Below, piece by piece: positions 1 to 5,719 of a DNA stretch of 6,819 nt. Under the pieces are notes generated by a model. It was not told where the DNA came from, did not search any database, and saw nothing but the letters and a program-made list of their open reading frames with translations. The stretch is from Caldilineae bacterium (GTDB lineage: Bacteria > Chloroflexota > Anaerolineae > J102), in contig RFJM01000414.1 in NCBI GenBank assembly GCA_003694905.1, forward strand, positions 1 to 6,819, written 5' to 3'. Position 1 is the first letter of the stretch, and the number at the start of each line of letters is the position of its first letter. Both the position numbers and the translations under genes were made by a program.

Positions 1-61
1 CGGCAACCTGATCGCCAACAGCATCGAGACCCAGCCCGGCGGCGGCAACCCCGGTAATCCC
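1..61 (+). repeat. Exact 61-bp direct repeat, copy 1
   Basis: These bases are identical to 298-358, at an offset of 297 bp (99 codons). The copy encodes the end of a DUF5666-like unit (GNLIANSIETQ) and the start of its GNP linker. Identity stops at base 62, where the two linkers diverge. The left edge of the repeat is hidden by the window boundary. Confidence 0.95.
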
Positions 62-1465
62 AGCCCCACGCCGGATCCGGACAACCCCGGCAACCCCAAC
101 CCCACGCCCGAGCCGACCCATCCCAACGAGTGGCAGATCTTCGGCAACGTGGATGCCATGCCTGCCGGTGGCTTCATCGGCCAGTGGATTATCGGCGGCC
201 AGACGGTCCAGGCCGACGCATTCACCCGCTTCGAGCAGCAATACGGCCCCCTGCAGGTAGGTGCCTATGTCAAGGCCGAGGGCTACTATGATGCAGCCGG
301 CAACCTGATCGCCAACAGCATCGAGACCCAGCCCGGCGGCGGCAACCCCGGTAATCCCGGCAACCCCGGTAACCCTACCCCCAACCCGAACGCCGGCGGA
401 CTGACCTTCCGCTTGGATCCCGCGGCAGCCCAGGGCGCCGTCGGCGGCAGCCTGAGCCTGAACCTGATGGCCGACAATGCCACCGACCTGGGCGGCTTCG
501 AAGTCAGCCTGACTTTCGACCCGGCGGTCGTGAATGTCACCGACGTCACCCTGGACGGCTTCCTGGGCAGCACCGGCCGCACCGTGTCGCTGGTCGGGCC
601 GGTAGTCGACAATGCCTCCGGCACGGTCAAGTTTGGCGCCTTCAGCTTCGGTGCCGGCAGCGGTCCCTCCGGTAGCGGTGTGCTGGCCGTGGTCACCTTC
701 TCCCTGCAGAATGCCGGCAACTCGGCCGTAGCCTTCGCCGGCGCCTCGGCCACCGATAGCACAGGCGCTCCCGTGTCCGTGGCCACGCAGGATGGCAGCA
801 TCGTCGTCAACAACCAGGCCGCACTGACCGGCGACATGGACGATGACTGCGATGTGGACGTGTCGGACGTCATGTACGTGGCGGCCCGCTGGGGCAGCCA
901 GAGCGGTGACCCCGACTACGACCCCCGAGCCGACCTGGACAACAGCACGCTTATCGACATCGTCGACGTGATGACCGTTGCCGGTCACTGGGGCGAGGCA
1001 TGTGGCCAGCAGGCAGCCGGTATGGCTGCAGCCGGCTCCGCCCTGAAGATGCAGGCCGACAGCACTGCCCTGCCTCTGGACCCGGCCCTTGCTCTCACCC
1101 AGGTTTGGCTGGGCCAGGGCGAACTCCAGGCCGACGGTTCCATGCGTTATCCCCTGATGGCGGTCGGACGCAACATCGCCGCCTTCCAGCTCAGCCTGGT
1201 GGATGACAGTGGTATGCCGGTGGCGGTGCGCTCGGTCGAGGTGGCTCCCTTCCTCGCCGAGGCCGGTACCTGCGCCGCTCTGCAAGACGGTAACGCTGCT
1301 GCTGCCTACTGCTTCGGCGGTGACGGCGCCAGCGGCCAGGGCACCCTGGCTTACATCCAGGTCGACGGCCAGAGCCCCGTGCAGTTGGTCCTCCCCATCC
1401 TCACCGATGCCTCGGGCAAGATCTTGCCCCTCACCACACCCGGTGCATTGAGCATCAGCAAATAA
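2..1465 (+). CDS. Secreted modular protein with DUF5666, cohesin and dockerin modules (5' partial)
   Basis: The frame is open from base 2, so the gene begins before the window; the first in-window ATG (149) lies inside a domain and is not the start. Of the 487 visible residues, 1-11 end a DUF5666-like repeat and a Pro/Gly/Asn linker follows. A full DUF5666-like domain covers about 43-110, then a GNP-rich linker. A cohesin-like beta-sandwich covers about 132-270 (GGFEVSLTFDP motif), and a dockerin about 277-333. The dockerin has two F-hand calcium loops (DMDDDCDVDVSD and DLDNSTLIDIVD), each followed by a W-G pair. Residues 365-487 form another beta-rich module. In known families dockerin binds cohesin, so the protein probably takes part in extracellular or cell-surface assembly. 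Its exact role is unknown, and no catalytic domain, membrane segment or sortase signal is visible. Any signal peptide would be upstream of the window. Domain calls rest on motif recognition; dockerin is the surest. Confidence 0.85.
   Translation, partial: GNLIANSIETQPGGGNPGNPSPTPDPDNPGNPNPTPEPTHPNEWQIFGNVDAMPAGGFIGQWIIGGQTVQADAFTRFEQQYGPLQVGAYVKAEGYYDAAGNLIANSIETQPGGGNPGNPGNPGNPTPNPNAGGLTFRLDPAAAQGAVGGSLSLNLMADNATDLGGFEVSLTFDPAVVNVTDVTLDGFLGSTGRTVSLVGPVVDNASGTVKFGAFSFGAGSGPSGSGVLAVVTFSLQNAGNSAVAFAGASATDSTGAPVSVATQDGSIVVNNQAALTGDMDDDCDVDVSDVMYVAARWGSQSGDPDYDPRADLDNSTLIDIVDVMTVAGHWGEACGQQAAGMAAAGSALKMQADSTALPLDPALALTQVWLGQGELQADGSMRYPLMAVGRNIAAFQLSLVDDSGMPVAVRSVEVAPFLAEAGTCAALQDGNAAAAYCFGGDGASGQGTLAYIQVDGQSPVQLVLPILTDASGKILPLTTPGALSISK
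298..358 (+). repeat. Exact 61-bp direct repeat, copy 2
   Basis: This is the second copy of 1-61, at the end of the complete DUF5666-like domain. Identity at every base, including silent positions, suggests a recent tandem duplication or gene conversion of a 99-codon domain-plus-linker unit. An assembly effect is possible. Confidence 0.95.
341..376 (+). repeat. GNP-linker minisatellite (two 18-bp units)
   Basis: Two tandem 18-bp units (341-358 and 359-376) differ at two silent positions and encode four Gly-Asn-Pro triplets. One further unit copy lies at 44-61. It forms a flexible linker between the DUF5666-like and cohesin modules, and such a unit can change copy number by slippage. Confidence 0.8.
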
Positions 1466-1496
1466 CCCTCTTCCCCTACACACCTGTTCCCCTTCA

Positions 1497-1530
1497 CGGG
1501 CGAGGCCCTCGCGGTCTCGCCCGATTTTTT
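1497..1530 (+). terminator. Intrinsic terminator of the cohesin/dockerin gene
   Basis: An 8-bp perfect GC-rich stem (CGGGCGAG at 1497-1504 with CTCGCCCG at 1516-1523) can extend inward by a G-U and two G-C pairs to 11 bp with a 5-nt loop. It is followed by A and six T residues (1525-1530). It starts 31 bp after the stop codon, a classic Rho-independent arrangement on the plus strand. Confidence 0.92.
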
Positions 1531-1691
1531 GTGGAAAAGGCCCTCTGGCAGCAGCTGCCGATCCGGCCGCGAACAGGTATCTGCCGGATGCGGAAACTGC
1601 AACGGGTCTGGCCGAACTGCGAGCGCCCGAGTATTGCATTTGGCCGATCGGTAAACTCGCCATCGCCCCCAGTCTTTGCTAAACTGCAAAC
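1531..1691. other. Intergenic region before the MEMO-family gene
   Basis: No gene is supported in these 161 bp; minus-strand reading frames crossing it look like shadows. It contains a small hairpin (GGCAG at 1547-1551 with CTGCC at 1555-1559) and a 7-bp inverted repeat (1561-1567 with 1583-1589, 15-nt loop). Neither has a T-run. A weak promoter candidate lies at its right end. Confidence 0.6.
1657..1685 (+). promoter_or_regulatory. Candidate promoter of the MEMO-family gene
   Basis: A TG-N-TAAACT extended -10-like box (-10 hexamer at 1680-1685) lies 17 bp after a weak -35-like TCGCCA (1657-1662). The predicted transcription start would fall at or within a base or two of the ATG at 1692, giving a leaderless transcript. 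The match is moderate, but it fits the absence of a ribosome binding site. Confidence 0.4.
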
Positions 1692-2909
1692 ATGAGCACA
1701 TCCCGGTTGCCCAAACTCCGCCCTCTCGATATCAAACCCACAGTGCATCAGGGCCGCCCCTCCCTGTTCCTGCGCGACCCGCTGGATCTGTCCGACCGAT
1801 ACATGATCCTGCCCCAGGCGCTGGGTCCCGCCCTCATGCTGTGCGACGGTGAACACGACGCCGCGGCCATTCACGCCGCGCTCACCGTGCGCTACGGACT
1901 ACGCGTCGACAGGGATGTCATCGAACAGTTCATCCAGGCCCTGGACGAATCCCTGTTTCTGGAGAACGAGCGTTCCCGGGAAGCCATGCAAAAGGCGCTG
2001 GAAGCATATCGTAGCGCGCCCTACCGTAAGCCCGCACTCGCGGGCAACGGCTATCCCGAGGAACCCGAGGCTCTACGTGCTCTGCTCAACGGCTATCTGC
2101 AAGATGTGACCGAGATCGTTCCTCTGCCTGCGCACGGCAAGGCGGTTCTCAGTCCTCACATCGACTATCAGCGCGGGGGCCACGTCTACGCGCGGGTCTG
2201 GAAGCGGGCCGAAACCATTGCCCGCGAAGCAGAGCTGGTCATCGTTCTCGCTACCGACCATTTTGGTGGCTTCAATCAGGTCACCCTCACCCGTCAGCAC
2301 TATGCCACCCCCTACGGGGTGCTGCCCACCGAGCAAACCCTGGTCGACCAACTGGCGGCGCGGCTTGGCCCGGAGCAGGTCTTCGCGGGCGAACTCTACC
2401 ACCGCCGGGAACACTCCATCGAACTGGTTGTCACCTGGCTGCACCACATGCGGCAGGGTAAGCCGGTCGAACTGCTTCCCATCCTGGTTGGCTCTTTCCA
2501 CCCCTTTATCGAGAATGGAGGGAATCCGGCCGAGGATCCTCTACTGAATACCTTGCTGGGCGAGCTGCGTCCCCTCGTCGAGGATCGAAGGGCCCTGGTG
2601 GTGGCCTCCGGCGATCTGGCGCACATCGGCCCTGTCTTCGGCACGAAACCGGTCGGCATTATCGAGAGAGCGGACCTAAGGGCTCTGGATGACGCGCTCA
2701 TCGAGCGACTGGCGGCCGGTGACGGTCCCGGCTTTTGGCAGATCATCTATCGGGAGCGCGATCGCACCAATGTCTGTGGCGTGGCACCCTTCTATCTCAC
2801 TCTGCAAACGGTGGAGGCGGCCGAAGGTGAAAGGGCCGGCTATGCTATCTGCCCGGCTGACGAACATAATACTTCGGTGGTCTCGGTCTGTGGGATTGTA
2901 CTGGGCTAA
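1692..2909 (+). CDS. MEMO1-family protein (AmmeMemoRadiSam system protein B type) with PqqD-like N-terminus
   Basis: This 405-residue protein has two parts. Residues about 145-405 are a MEMO1-family domain, a fold related to non-haem iron dioxygenases. It shows SPHIDY (H156), ATDH (H190), EHSIE (240-244), SGDLAHIG (306-313) and NVCG (C362). H156, H190 and C362 line up with the metal-binding His49, His81 and Cys244 of human MEMO1, so metal binding is likely, though the bacterial activity is not established. Residues about 5-95 resemble a PqqD-like winged-helix domain (LMLCDGEHDAAAI, then a hydrophobic helix and LFLE); this is my inference. The usual partners, an AMMECR1 protein and a radical SAM enzyme, are absent from the window. 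The ATG at 1692 is chosen because the N-terminal domain needs it. No Shine-Dalgarno precedes it. Confidence 0.87.
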   Translation: MSTSRLPKLRPLDIKPTVHQGRPSLFLRDPLDLSDRYMILPQALGPALMLCDGEHDAAAIHAALTVRYGLRVDRDVIEQFIQALDESLFLENERSREAMQKALEAYRSAPYRKPALAGNGYPEEPEALRALLNGYLQDVTEIVPLPAHGKAVLSPHIDYQRGGHVYARVWKRAETIAREAELVIVLATDHFGGFNQVTLTRQHYATPYGVLPTEQTLVDQLAARLGPEQVFAGELYHRREHSIELVVTWLHHMRQGKPVELLPILVGSFHPFIENGGNPAEDPLLNTLLGELRPLVEDRRALVVASGDLAHIGPVFGTKPVGIIERADLRALDDALIERLAAGDGPGFWQIIYRERDRTNVCGVAPFYLTLQTVEAAEGERAGYAICPADEHNTSVVSVCGIVLG

Positions 2910-2912
2910 AGA

Positions 2913-2946
2913 AACAGCCCCTGGCCATTTCGGTCCAGGGGCTGTT
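2913..2946. terminator. Shared hairpin terminator between convergent MEMO-family gene and groEL
   Basis: A perfect 12-bp stem (2913-2924 with 2935-2946) has a 10-nt loop. It begins 3 bp after the MEMO-family stop codon and ends 25 bp beyond the groEL stop. On the minus strand it continues into a T-rich tail (TTTCTTT), fitting a terminator for groEL. On the plus strand only two T residues end the stem, so termination of the MEMO-family transcript may be weaker or may use another mechanism. Confidence 0.85.
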
Positions 2947-2971
2947 GATGCCACAAGGAGGCAATTGCGGT

Positions 2972-4612
2972 TTAGAAGTCCATGCCGCTGCCCATACCGG
3001 CACCACCGGGTGTGGCGGGCTCTTTCTCGGGGATGTCGGTGATAAGGGCCTCGGTGGTGAGGATCATGGCGGCGATGGAAGCGGCGTTCTCGACGGCGCT
3101 GCGGGTCACCTTGGCGGGGTCGATGATGCCGGCCTCGAGCATGTTGACATACTCTTCGCGCATGACGTCGAAGCCGATGCCTTCGTTCTCGCCGTTGCGG
3201 CGGCGCACCTCTTCCACGATGACGGCGCCATCGTAGCCGGCGTTCTGGGCAATCCAGCGCATGGGCTCTTCCAGGGCCCGGCGCAGAATACGCACGCCGG
3301 TCCGCACATCGCCTTCGGTCTCTTTCTCGATGTCATCCAGCGCTTTGGCTGCCGCGATCAGGGCCACGCCACCACCGGGCACAATACCCTCTTCGACGGC
3401 GGCACGGGTGGCACTCAGAGCATCCTCGACGCGGTGCTTCTTCTCCTTCAGTTCGACCTCGGTCCCGGCACCGACGCGGATGATGGCGACACCACCGGCC
3501 AGCTTGGCCAACCGCTCCTGCAGCTTCTCGCGGTCGTAATCGCTGGTGCTGTTCTCGATCTCGACCCGGATCTGGTTGATGCGGCCCTGAATGGCCTCAT
3601 CGTCGCCGCGGCCGCCCACGATGGTGGTCTCATCCTTGGTGGAGATGACGCGATCGGCACGACCCAGATCGGCGATGGTCACGCTATCCAGCTTGCGGCC
3701 CAGCTCCTCGGTGATGACGGTACCACCGGTCAGGATGGCGATGTCCTGCAGCATGGCCTTGCGGCGATCGCCGAAACCGGGCGCTTTGACGGCCAGGACG
3801 TTGAAAACGCCACGCAGCTTGTTCAACACGAGGGTCGCCAGCGCTTCGCCGTCCACATCCTCGGCGATGATGAGCAGATCCCGTTTGCCGAGCTGGACCA
3901 GTTTCTCCAGCACGGGCACCAGGTCCTGGGCGGCGCTGATCTTCTTGTCGTGGATCAGAATGTAGGGCTCGTCCAGGACGGCTTCCATGCGCTCGGTGTT
4001 GGTGATGAAGTAGGGGCTCAGGTAGCCGCGGTCGAACTGCATACCCTCGACGTATTCGGTTTCGAACCCAAGGGATTTGCCCTCTTCCACGGTGATGACG
4101 CCGTCCTTGCCGACCTTGTCCATGACCTCGGCGATGAGTTCGCCGATCTCCTGATCCTGGGCAGAGATGGCAGCCACGGCCGCGATGCGCTCATGGGTGC
4201 TGATGGGCGTCGCCATGTCGGCAATCGCCTTGGAGACCGCCGCGGAACCTTTCTCGATGCCGCGTTTCAGCAGCATGGGGTTGGCGCCGGCAGCCACGTT
4301 CTTCAAGCCTTCGTTGACAATCGACTGAGCCAGCACAGTAGCGGTGGTGGTACCGTCGCCGGCTACGTCATTGGTCTTGGTGGCAGCTTCTTTCAGCAGC
4401 TGCGCGCCCATATTCTGGAAAGGCTCTTCCAGCTCGATCTCCTTGGCGACCGAGACGCCGTCATGGGTGACGGTGGGGGAGCCCCATTTCTTGTCCAGGG
4501 CGACGTTGCGGCCTTTGGGCCCCAGGGTGGTCTTAACAGCATTCGCCAAAATGTCGACGCCGCGCTTCAGCTCTTTCCTGGCGTCCTCGGTGAATACAAG
4601 TTGCTTAGCCAT
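2972..4612 (-). CDS. groEL: Chaperonin GroEL (60 kDa, Hsp60)
   Basis: This 546-residue protein is collinear with GroEL along its full length. In the cytoplasm GroEL forms a double heptameric ring and folds client proteins by ATP hydrolysis with the GroES cap. Visible signatures are the ATP-binding THDGV (49-53) and DGTTTATVL (86-94), and the apical segment YLSPYFITN (198-206) of the client/GroES-binding region. Also seen are D397 (equivalent to catalytic Asp398 of E. coli), VPGGG (411-415), and a short Gly/Met tail ending GMGSGMDF. An AGAGGT ribosome binding site (4621-4626) sits 8 nt before the ATG, confirming the start. It is second in the operon, 177 bp after groES, an unusually wide gap. 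A single, complete copy with no missing key residue is seen. Confidence 0.98.
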   Translation of the reverse strand: MAKQLVFTEDARKELKRGVDILANAVKTTLGPKGRNVALDKKWGSPTVTHDGVSVAKEIELEEPFQNMGAQLLKEAATKTNDVAGDGTTTATVLAQSIVNEGLKNVAAGANPMLLKRGIEKGSAAVSKAIADMATPISTHERIAAVAAISAQDQEIGELIAEVMDKVGKDGVITVEEGKSLGFETEYVEGMQFDRGYLSPYFITNTERMEAVLDEPYILIHDKKISAAQDLVPVLEKLVQLGKRDLLIIAEDVDGEALATLVLNKLRGVFNVLAVKAPGFGDRRKAMLQDIAILTGGTVITEELGRKLDSVTIADLGRADRVISTKDETTIVGGRGDDEAIQGRINQIRVEIENSTSDYDREKLQERLAKLAGGVAIIRVGAGTEVELKEKKHRVEDALSATRAAVEEGIVPGGGVALIAAAKALDDIEKETEGDVRTGVRILRRALEEPMRWIAQNAGYDGAVIVEEVRRRNGENEGIGFDVMREEYVNMLEAGIIDPAKVTRSAVENAASIAAMILTTEALITDIPEKEPATPGGAGMGSGMDF

Positions 4613-4700
4613 AGCTAACTACCTCTTCTGATGATGGTGGAATGATTTCCCGGTTCAGGGACGAGTTGTCGATTTTGCGAGCAAAAAGCTCTTTTTCTTC

Positions 4701-4740
4701 GAGTCTCATCAGAACAGGAACCTCTGTTCTGAATCGACTC
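4701..4740 (-). promoter_or_regulatory. Structured hairpin in the groES-groEL spacer
   Basis: A perfect 9-bp inverted repeat (4709-4717 with 4724-4732, 6-nt loop) is enclosed by an outer 5-bp stem (GAGTC at 4701-4705 with GACTC at 4736-4740), separated by a symmetrical 3x3 internal loop. On the groESL transcript no T-run follows; an A/G-rich stretch does. It therefore looks more like an mRNA stability, processing or attenuation element than a simple terminator. The function is unproven. Confidence 0.7.
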
Positions 4741-4789
4741 AGTTCCTTGGATGCTAAGATAGCGGGAGAGGTTGCAATGAATGGGAGGG

Positions 4790-5080
4790 TCAGGATTCTA
4801 CCACAGCCAGGACATCGTTCTCGCGCAGAATCAGGTACTTCTCGTCGTTCAGCTTGATTTCCGTACCTGCATACTTGGCGTAGAGCACGATATCATCGAC
4901 CTTCACATCCAGGGGGAGCCGTTCGCCCTTGTCGTTGCGAGCGCCGGGCCCGGCTGCAACAACCTTACCCTCCTGCGGCTTTTCCTTGGCGGATTCGGGA
5001 AGAACGATACCGGATGGGGTGGTGGCTTCCTTCTCGATTGGCTTGACGACAATGCGGTCGCCCAGTGGACGAAGATTCAT
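4790..5080 (-). CDS. groES: Co-chaperonin GroES (10 kDa, Hsp10)
   Basis: This 96-residue protein has the normal length and full sequence pattern of GroES, the heptameric lid that closes the GroEL chamber. Visible parts are the N-terminal LRPLGDRIVV, the mobile loop (about 16-32) with the GroEL-contacting IVL (25-27), the roof hairpin (about 48-59) and the YAKYAGTEIK strand (67-76). A strong AGGAGGT ribosome binding site (5090-5096) lies 9 nt before the ATG. It is the first gene of the operon, transcribed from the promoter at 5229-5257 and under the CIRCE operator, with a leader of about 140 nt. Nothing is missing or broken. Confidence 0.98.
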   Translation of the reverse strand: MNLRPLGDRIVVKPIEKEATTPSGIVLPESAKEKPQEGKVVAAGPGARNDKGERLPLDVKVDDIVLYAKYAGTEIKLNDEKYLILRENDVLAVVES

Positions 5081-5105
5081 GGTCTTGATACCTCCTAACG
5101 TCTTG

Positions 5106-5117
5106 GAATTGCAATTC
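5106..5117. repeat. 12-bp palindrome in the groES leader
   Basis: GAATTGCAATTC is a perfect palindrome, 9 bp upstream of the groES ribosome binding site. It could be an AT-rich protein-binding site or a small RNA fold, or chance. No known factor is assigned. Confidence 0.45.
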
Positions 5118-5146
5118 TAGGCAAACCCGGTTAGACTTGGTTTTGC

Positions 5147-5170
5147 TCCGGTGCCGATTGTCGCACCGGA
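5147..5170 (-). promoter_or_regulatory. Hairpin in the groES 5' untranslated leader
   Basis: A perfect 8-bp inverted repeat (TCCGGTGC at 5147-5154 with GCACCGGA at 5163-5170) has an 8-nt loop. It lies between CIRCE and the groES ribosome binding site. No T-run follows, so it is not a simple terminator. A 5' stabilising stem or a temperature-responsive fold is conceivable but unproven, and it does not cover the Shine-Dalgarno. Confidence 0.6.
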
Positions 5171-5190
5171 CTTCCGGGTCTCGATAGATC

Positions 5191-5217
5191 TTAGCACTCG
5201 CGCATTGAGAGTGCTAA
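5191..5217 (-). promoter_or_regulatory. CIRCE operator (HrcA binding site)
   Basis: TTAGCACTC-N9-GAGTGCTAA matches the CIRCE consensus at all 18 arm positions with the canonical 9-nt spacer. HrcA repressor binds CIRCE and blocks chaperone transcription until heat or misfolded protein titrates GroEL away from HrcA. It begins 11 bp downstream of the -10 box, so it overlaps or immediately follows the expected transcription start, the usual location. The hrcA gene is not in this window. Confidence 0.97.
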
Positions 5218-5228
5218 AATCACCTGGC

Positions 5229-5257
5229 ATGATACTCAGACAACGGCCTGTTGTCAA
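5229..5257 (-). promoter_or_regulatory. Housekeeping sigma promoter of groESL
   Basis: On the minus strand the -35 box is a perfect TTGACA (5252-5257). It is followed by a 17-bp spacer and TATCAT as the -10 box (5229-5234), one mismatch from consensus. Transcription should begin near 5222, just before CIRCE. A strong vegetative promoter with a CIRCE operator fits repressor-controlled, not alternative-sigma, heat-shock regulation. Confidence 0.93.
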
Positions 5258-5472
5258 ATCTTGACCACGGCCCGCGCGCGGTCGCGGGAATGGCGGCTGG
5301 GAAATCCGTGGCGTGCCGACAGTGAAGAAAGCGTTGCCTGTTCGTATTCTGCCAGGCGTATTTTGACAGGGCGGGCGCGCGCTCCTAGCCAATCGGACTA
5401 CCGGCAGATGTATGCCATCGGGCGGCGCTTCCGGAAAAGCCGCGGCTACACCCAACCGGACAACCGCGCACA

Positions 5473-5522
5473 GTTTCAGCTTGCCAAGCCGTGCTGCGTG
5501 GGCCTGCATGAGAAGCTGAAAC
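5473..5522. repeat. 10-bp perfect inverted repeat with 30-nt loop
   Basis: GTTTCAGCTT (5473-5482) is the exact reverse complement of AAGCTGAAAC (5513-5522). It lies in the non-coding region upstream of the epimerase gene. There is no T-run next to it. It may fold in RNA or mark a binding site; its role is unknown. Confidence 0.6.
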
Positions 5523-5565
5523 CTCCGCCGCCTGTCTGGCAGGCCGACGCCGCAGATTTGGGGGC

Positions 5566-5602
5566 GGTCTCCCGCATGCAGCGGCAGACCCGTTTCGAAA
5601 CG
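5566..5602. repeat. Hairpin followed by 12-bp palindrome
   Basis: GGTCT-C-CCGC (5566-5575) pairs with GCGG-C-AGACC (5581-5590) around a 5-nt loop, with one C/C mismatch. It is directly followed by the perfect palindrome CGTTTCGAAACG (5591-5602). The pair lies 43 bp before the extended -10 of the epimerase promoter, so an operator role is possible but not shown. Confidence 0.5.
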
Positions 5603-5644
5603 CACCCCCGTGCCCGCGGCGATTACCGGCCGTCAGGGCTCGTG

Positions 5645-5653
5645 TGCTATAAT
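5645..5653 (+). promoter_or_regulatory. Extended -10 promoter of the epimerase gene
   Basis: TG-C-TATAAT is a perfect extended -10 element (hexamer 5648-5653). No good -35 box is present at 17 bp; the nearest candidate, TTACCG (5623-5628), is weak and 19 bp away. Extended -10 promoters commonly work without a -35. Transcription should start near 5660, leaving a leader of about 60 nt. Confidence 0.75.
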
Positions 5654-5719
5654 CTCGAGCGCTATCTGTGATGCAATCCGTACTGCTCTTCGTCCCCCCT
5701 GGCAGACATAGAGGCTGAG

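Larger units (their letters stand above)
5258..5644. other. Gene-free divergent region with several inverted repeats
   Basis: This stretch separates the groESL promoter from the epimerase promoter. Reading frames exist on both strands (about 136 and 162 codons) but their Arg/Pro/Ser-rich translations resemble no protein, and the minus-strand one runs through CIRCE and the groESL promoter. Structures seen are a 6-bp hairpin (5271-5276 with 5283-5288), a 10-bp perfect inverted repeat (5473-5482 with 5513-5522), a hairpin at 5566-5590 and a perfect 12-bp palindrome at 5591-5602. No T-rich terminator was found. I see no RNA family that I can name. Confidence 0.55.

Noticed and set aside
1351..1874. 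Two overlapping minus-strand frames over the terminator and MEMO-family gene start
   Set aside because: They lie antisense to well-supported coding sequence and a terminator, and show no domain pattern.
2945..4618. 557-codon open frame on the plus strand opposite groEL
   Set aside because: It is antisense to a certain groEL, has a Gly/Asp/His/Leu-rich low-information translation, and is the kind of shadow that GC-rich codon use in groEL produces.
4679..4696. GAGC-A5-GCTC-T5 as a plus-strand terminator in the groES-groEL spacer
   Set aside because: The stem is only 4 bp and no plus-strand gene ends nearby.
4749..4757. TTAGCATCC on the minus strand as a second CIRCE arm before groEL
   Set aside because: Only the first six bases match, and no GAGTGCTAA partner lies at the required spacing.
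5363..5368. Perfect TTGACA on the plus strand as a promoter for a small RNA or the epimerase
   Set aside because: The hexamer 17 bp downstream is TAGCCA, a poor -10, and the extended -10 at 5645-5653 explains epimerase transcription better.
5117..5605. 162-codon minus-strand frame upstream of groES
   Set aside because: It passes straight through the groESL promoter and CIRCE, and its translation resembles no protein.
5261..5671. 136-codon plus-strand frame in the groES-epimerase interval
   Set aside because: The translation is Arg/Pro/Ser-rich with no recognisable motif, no ribosome binding site precedes it, and it runs through the epimerase promoter.
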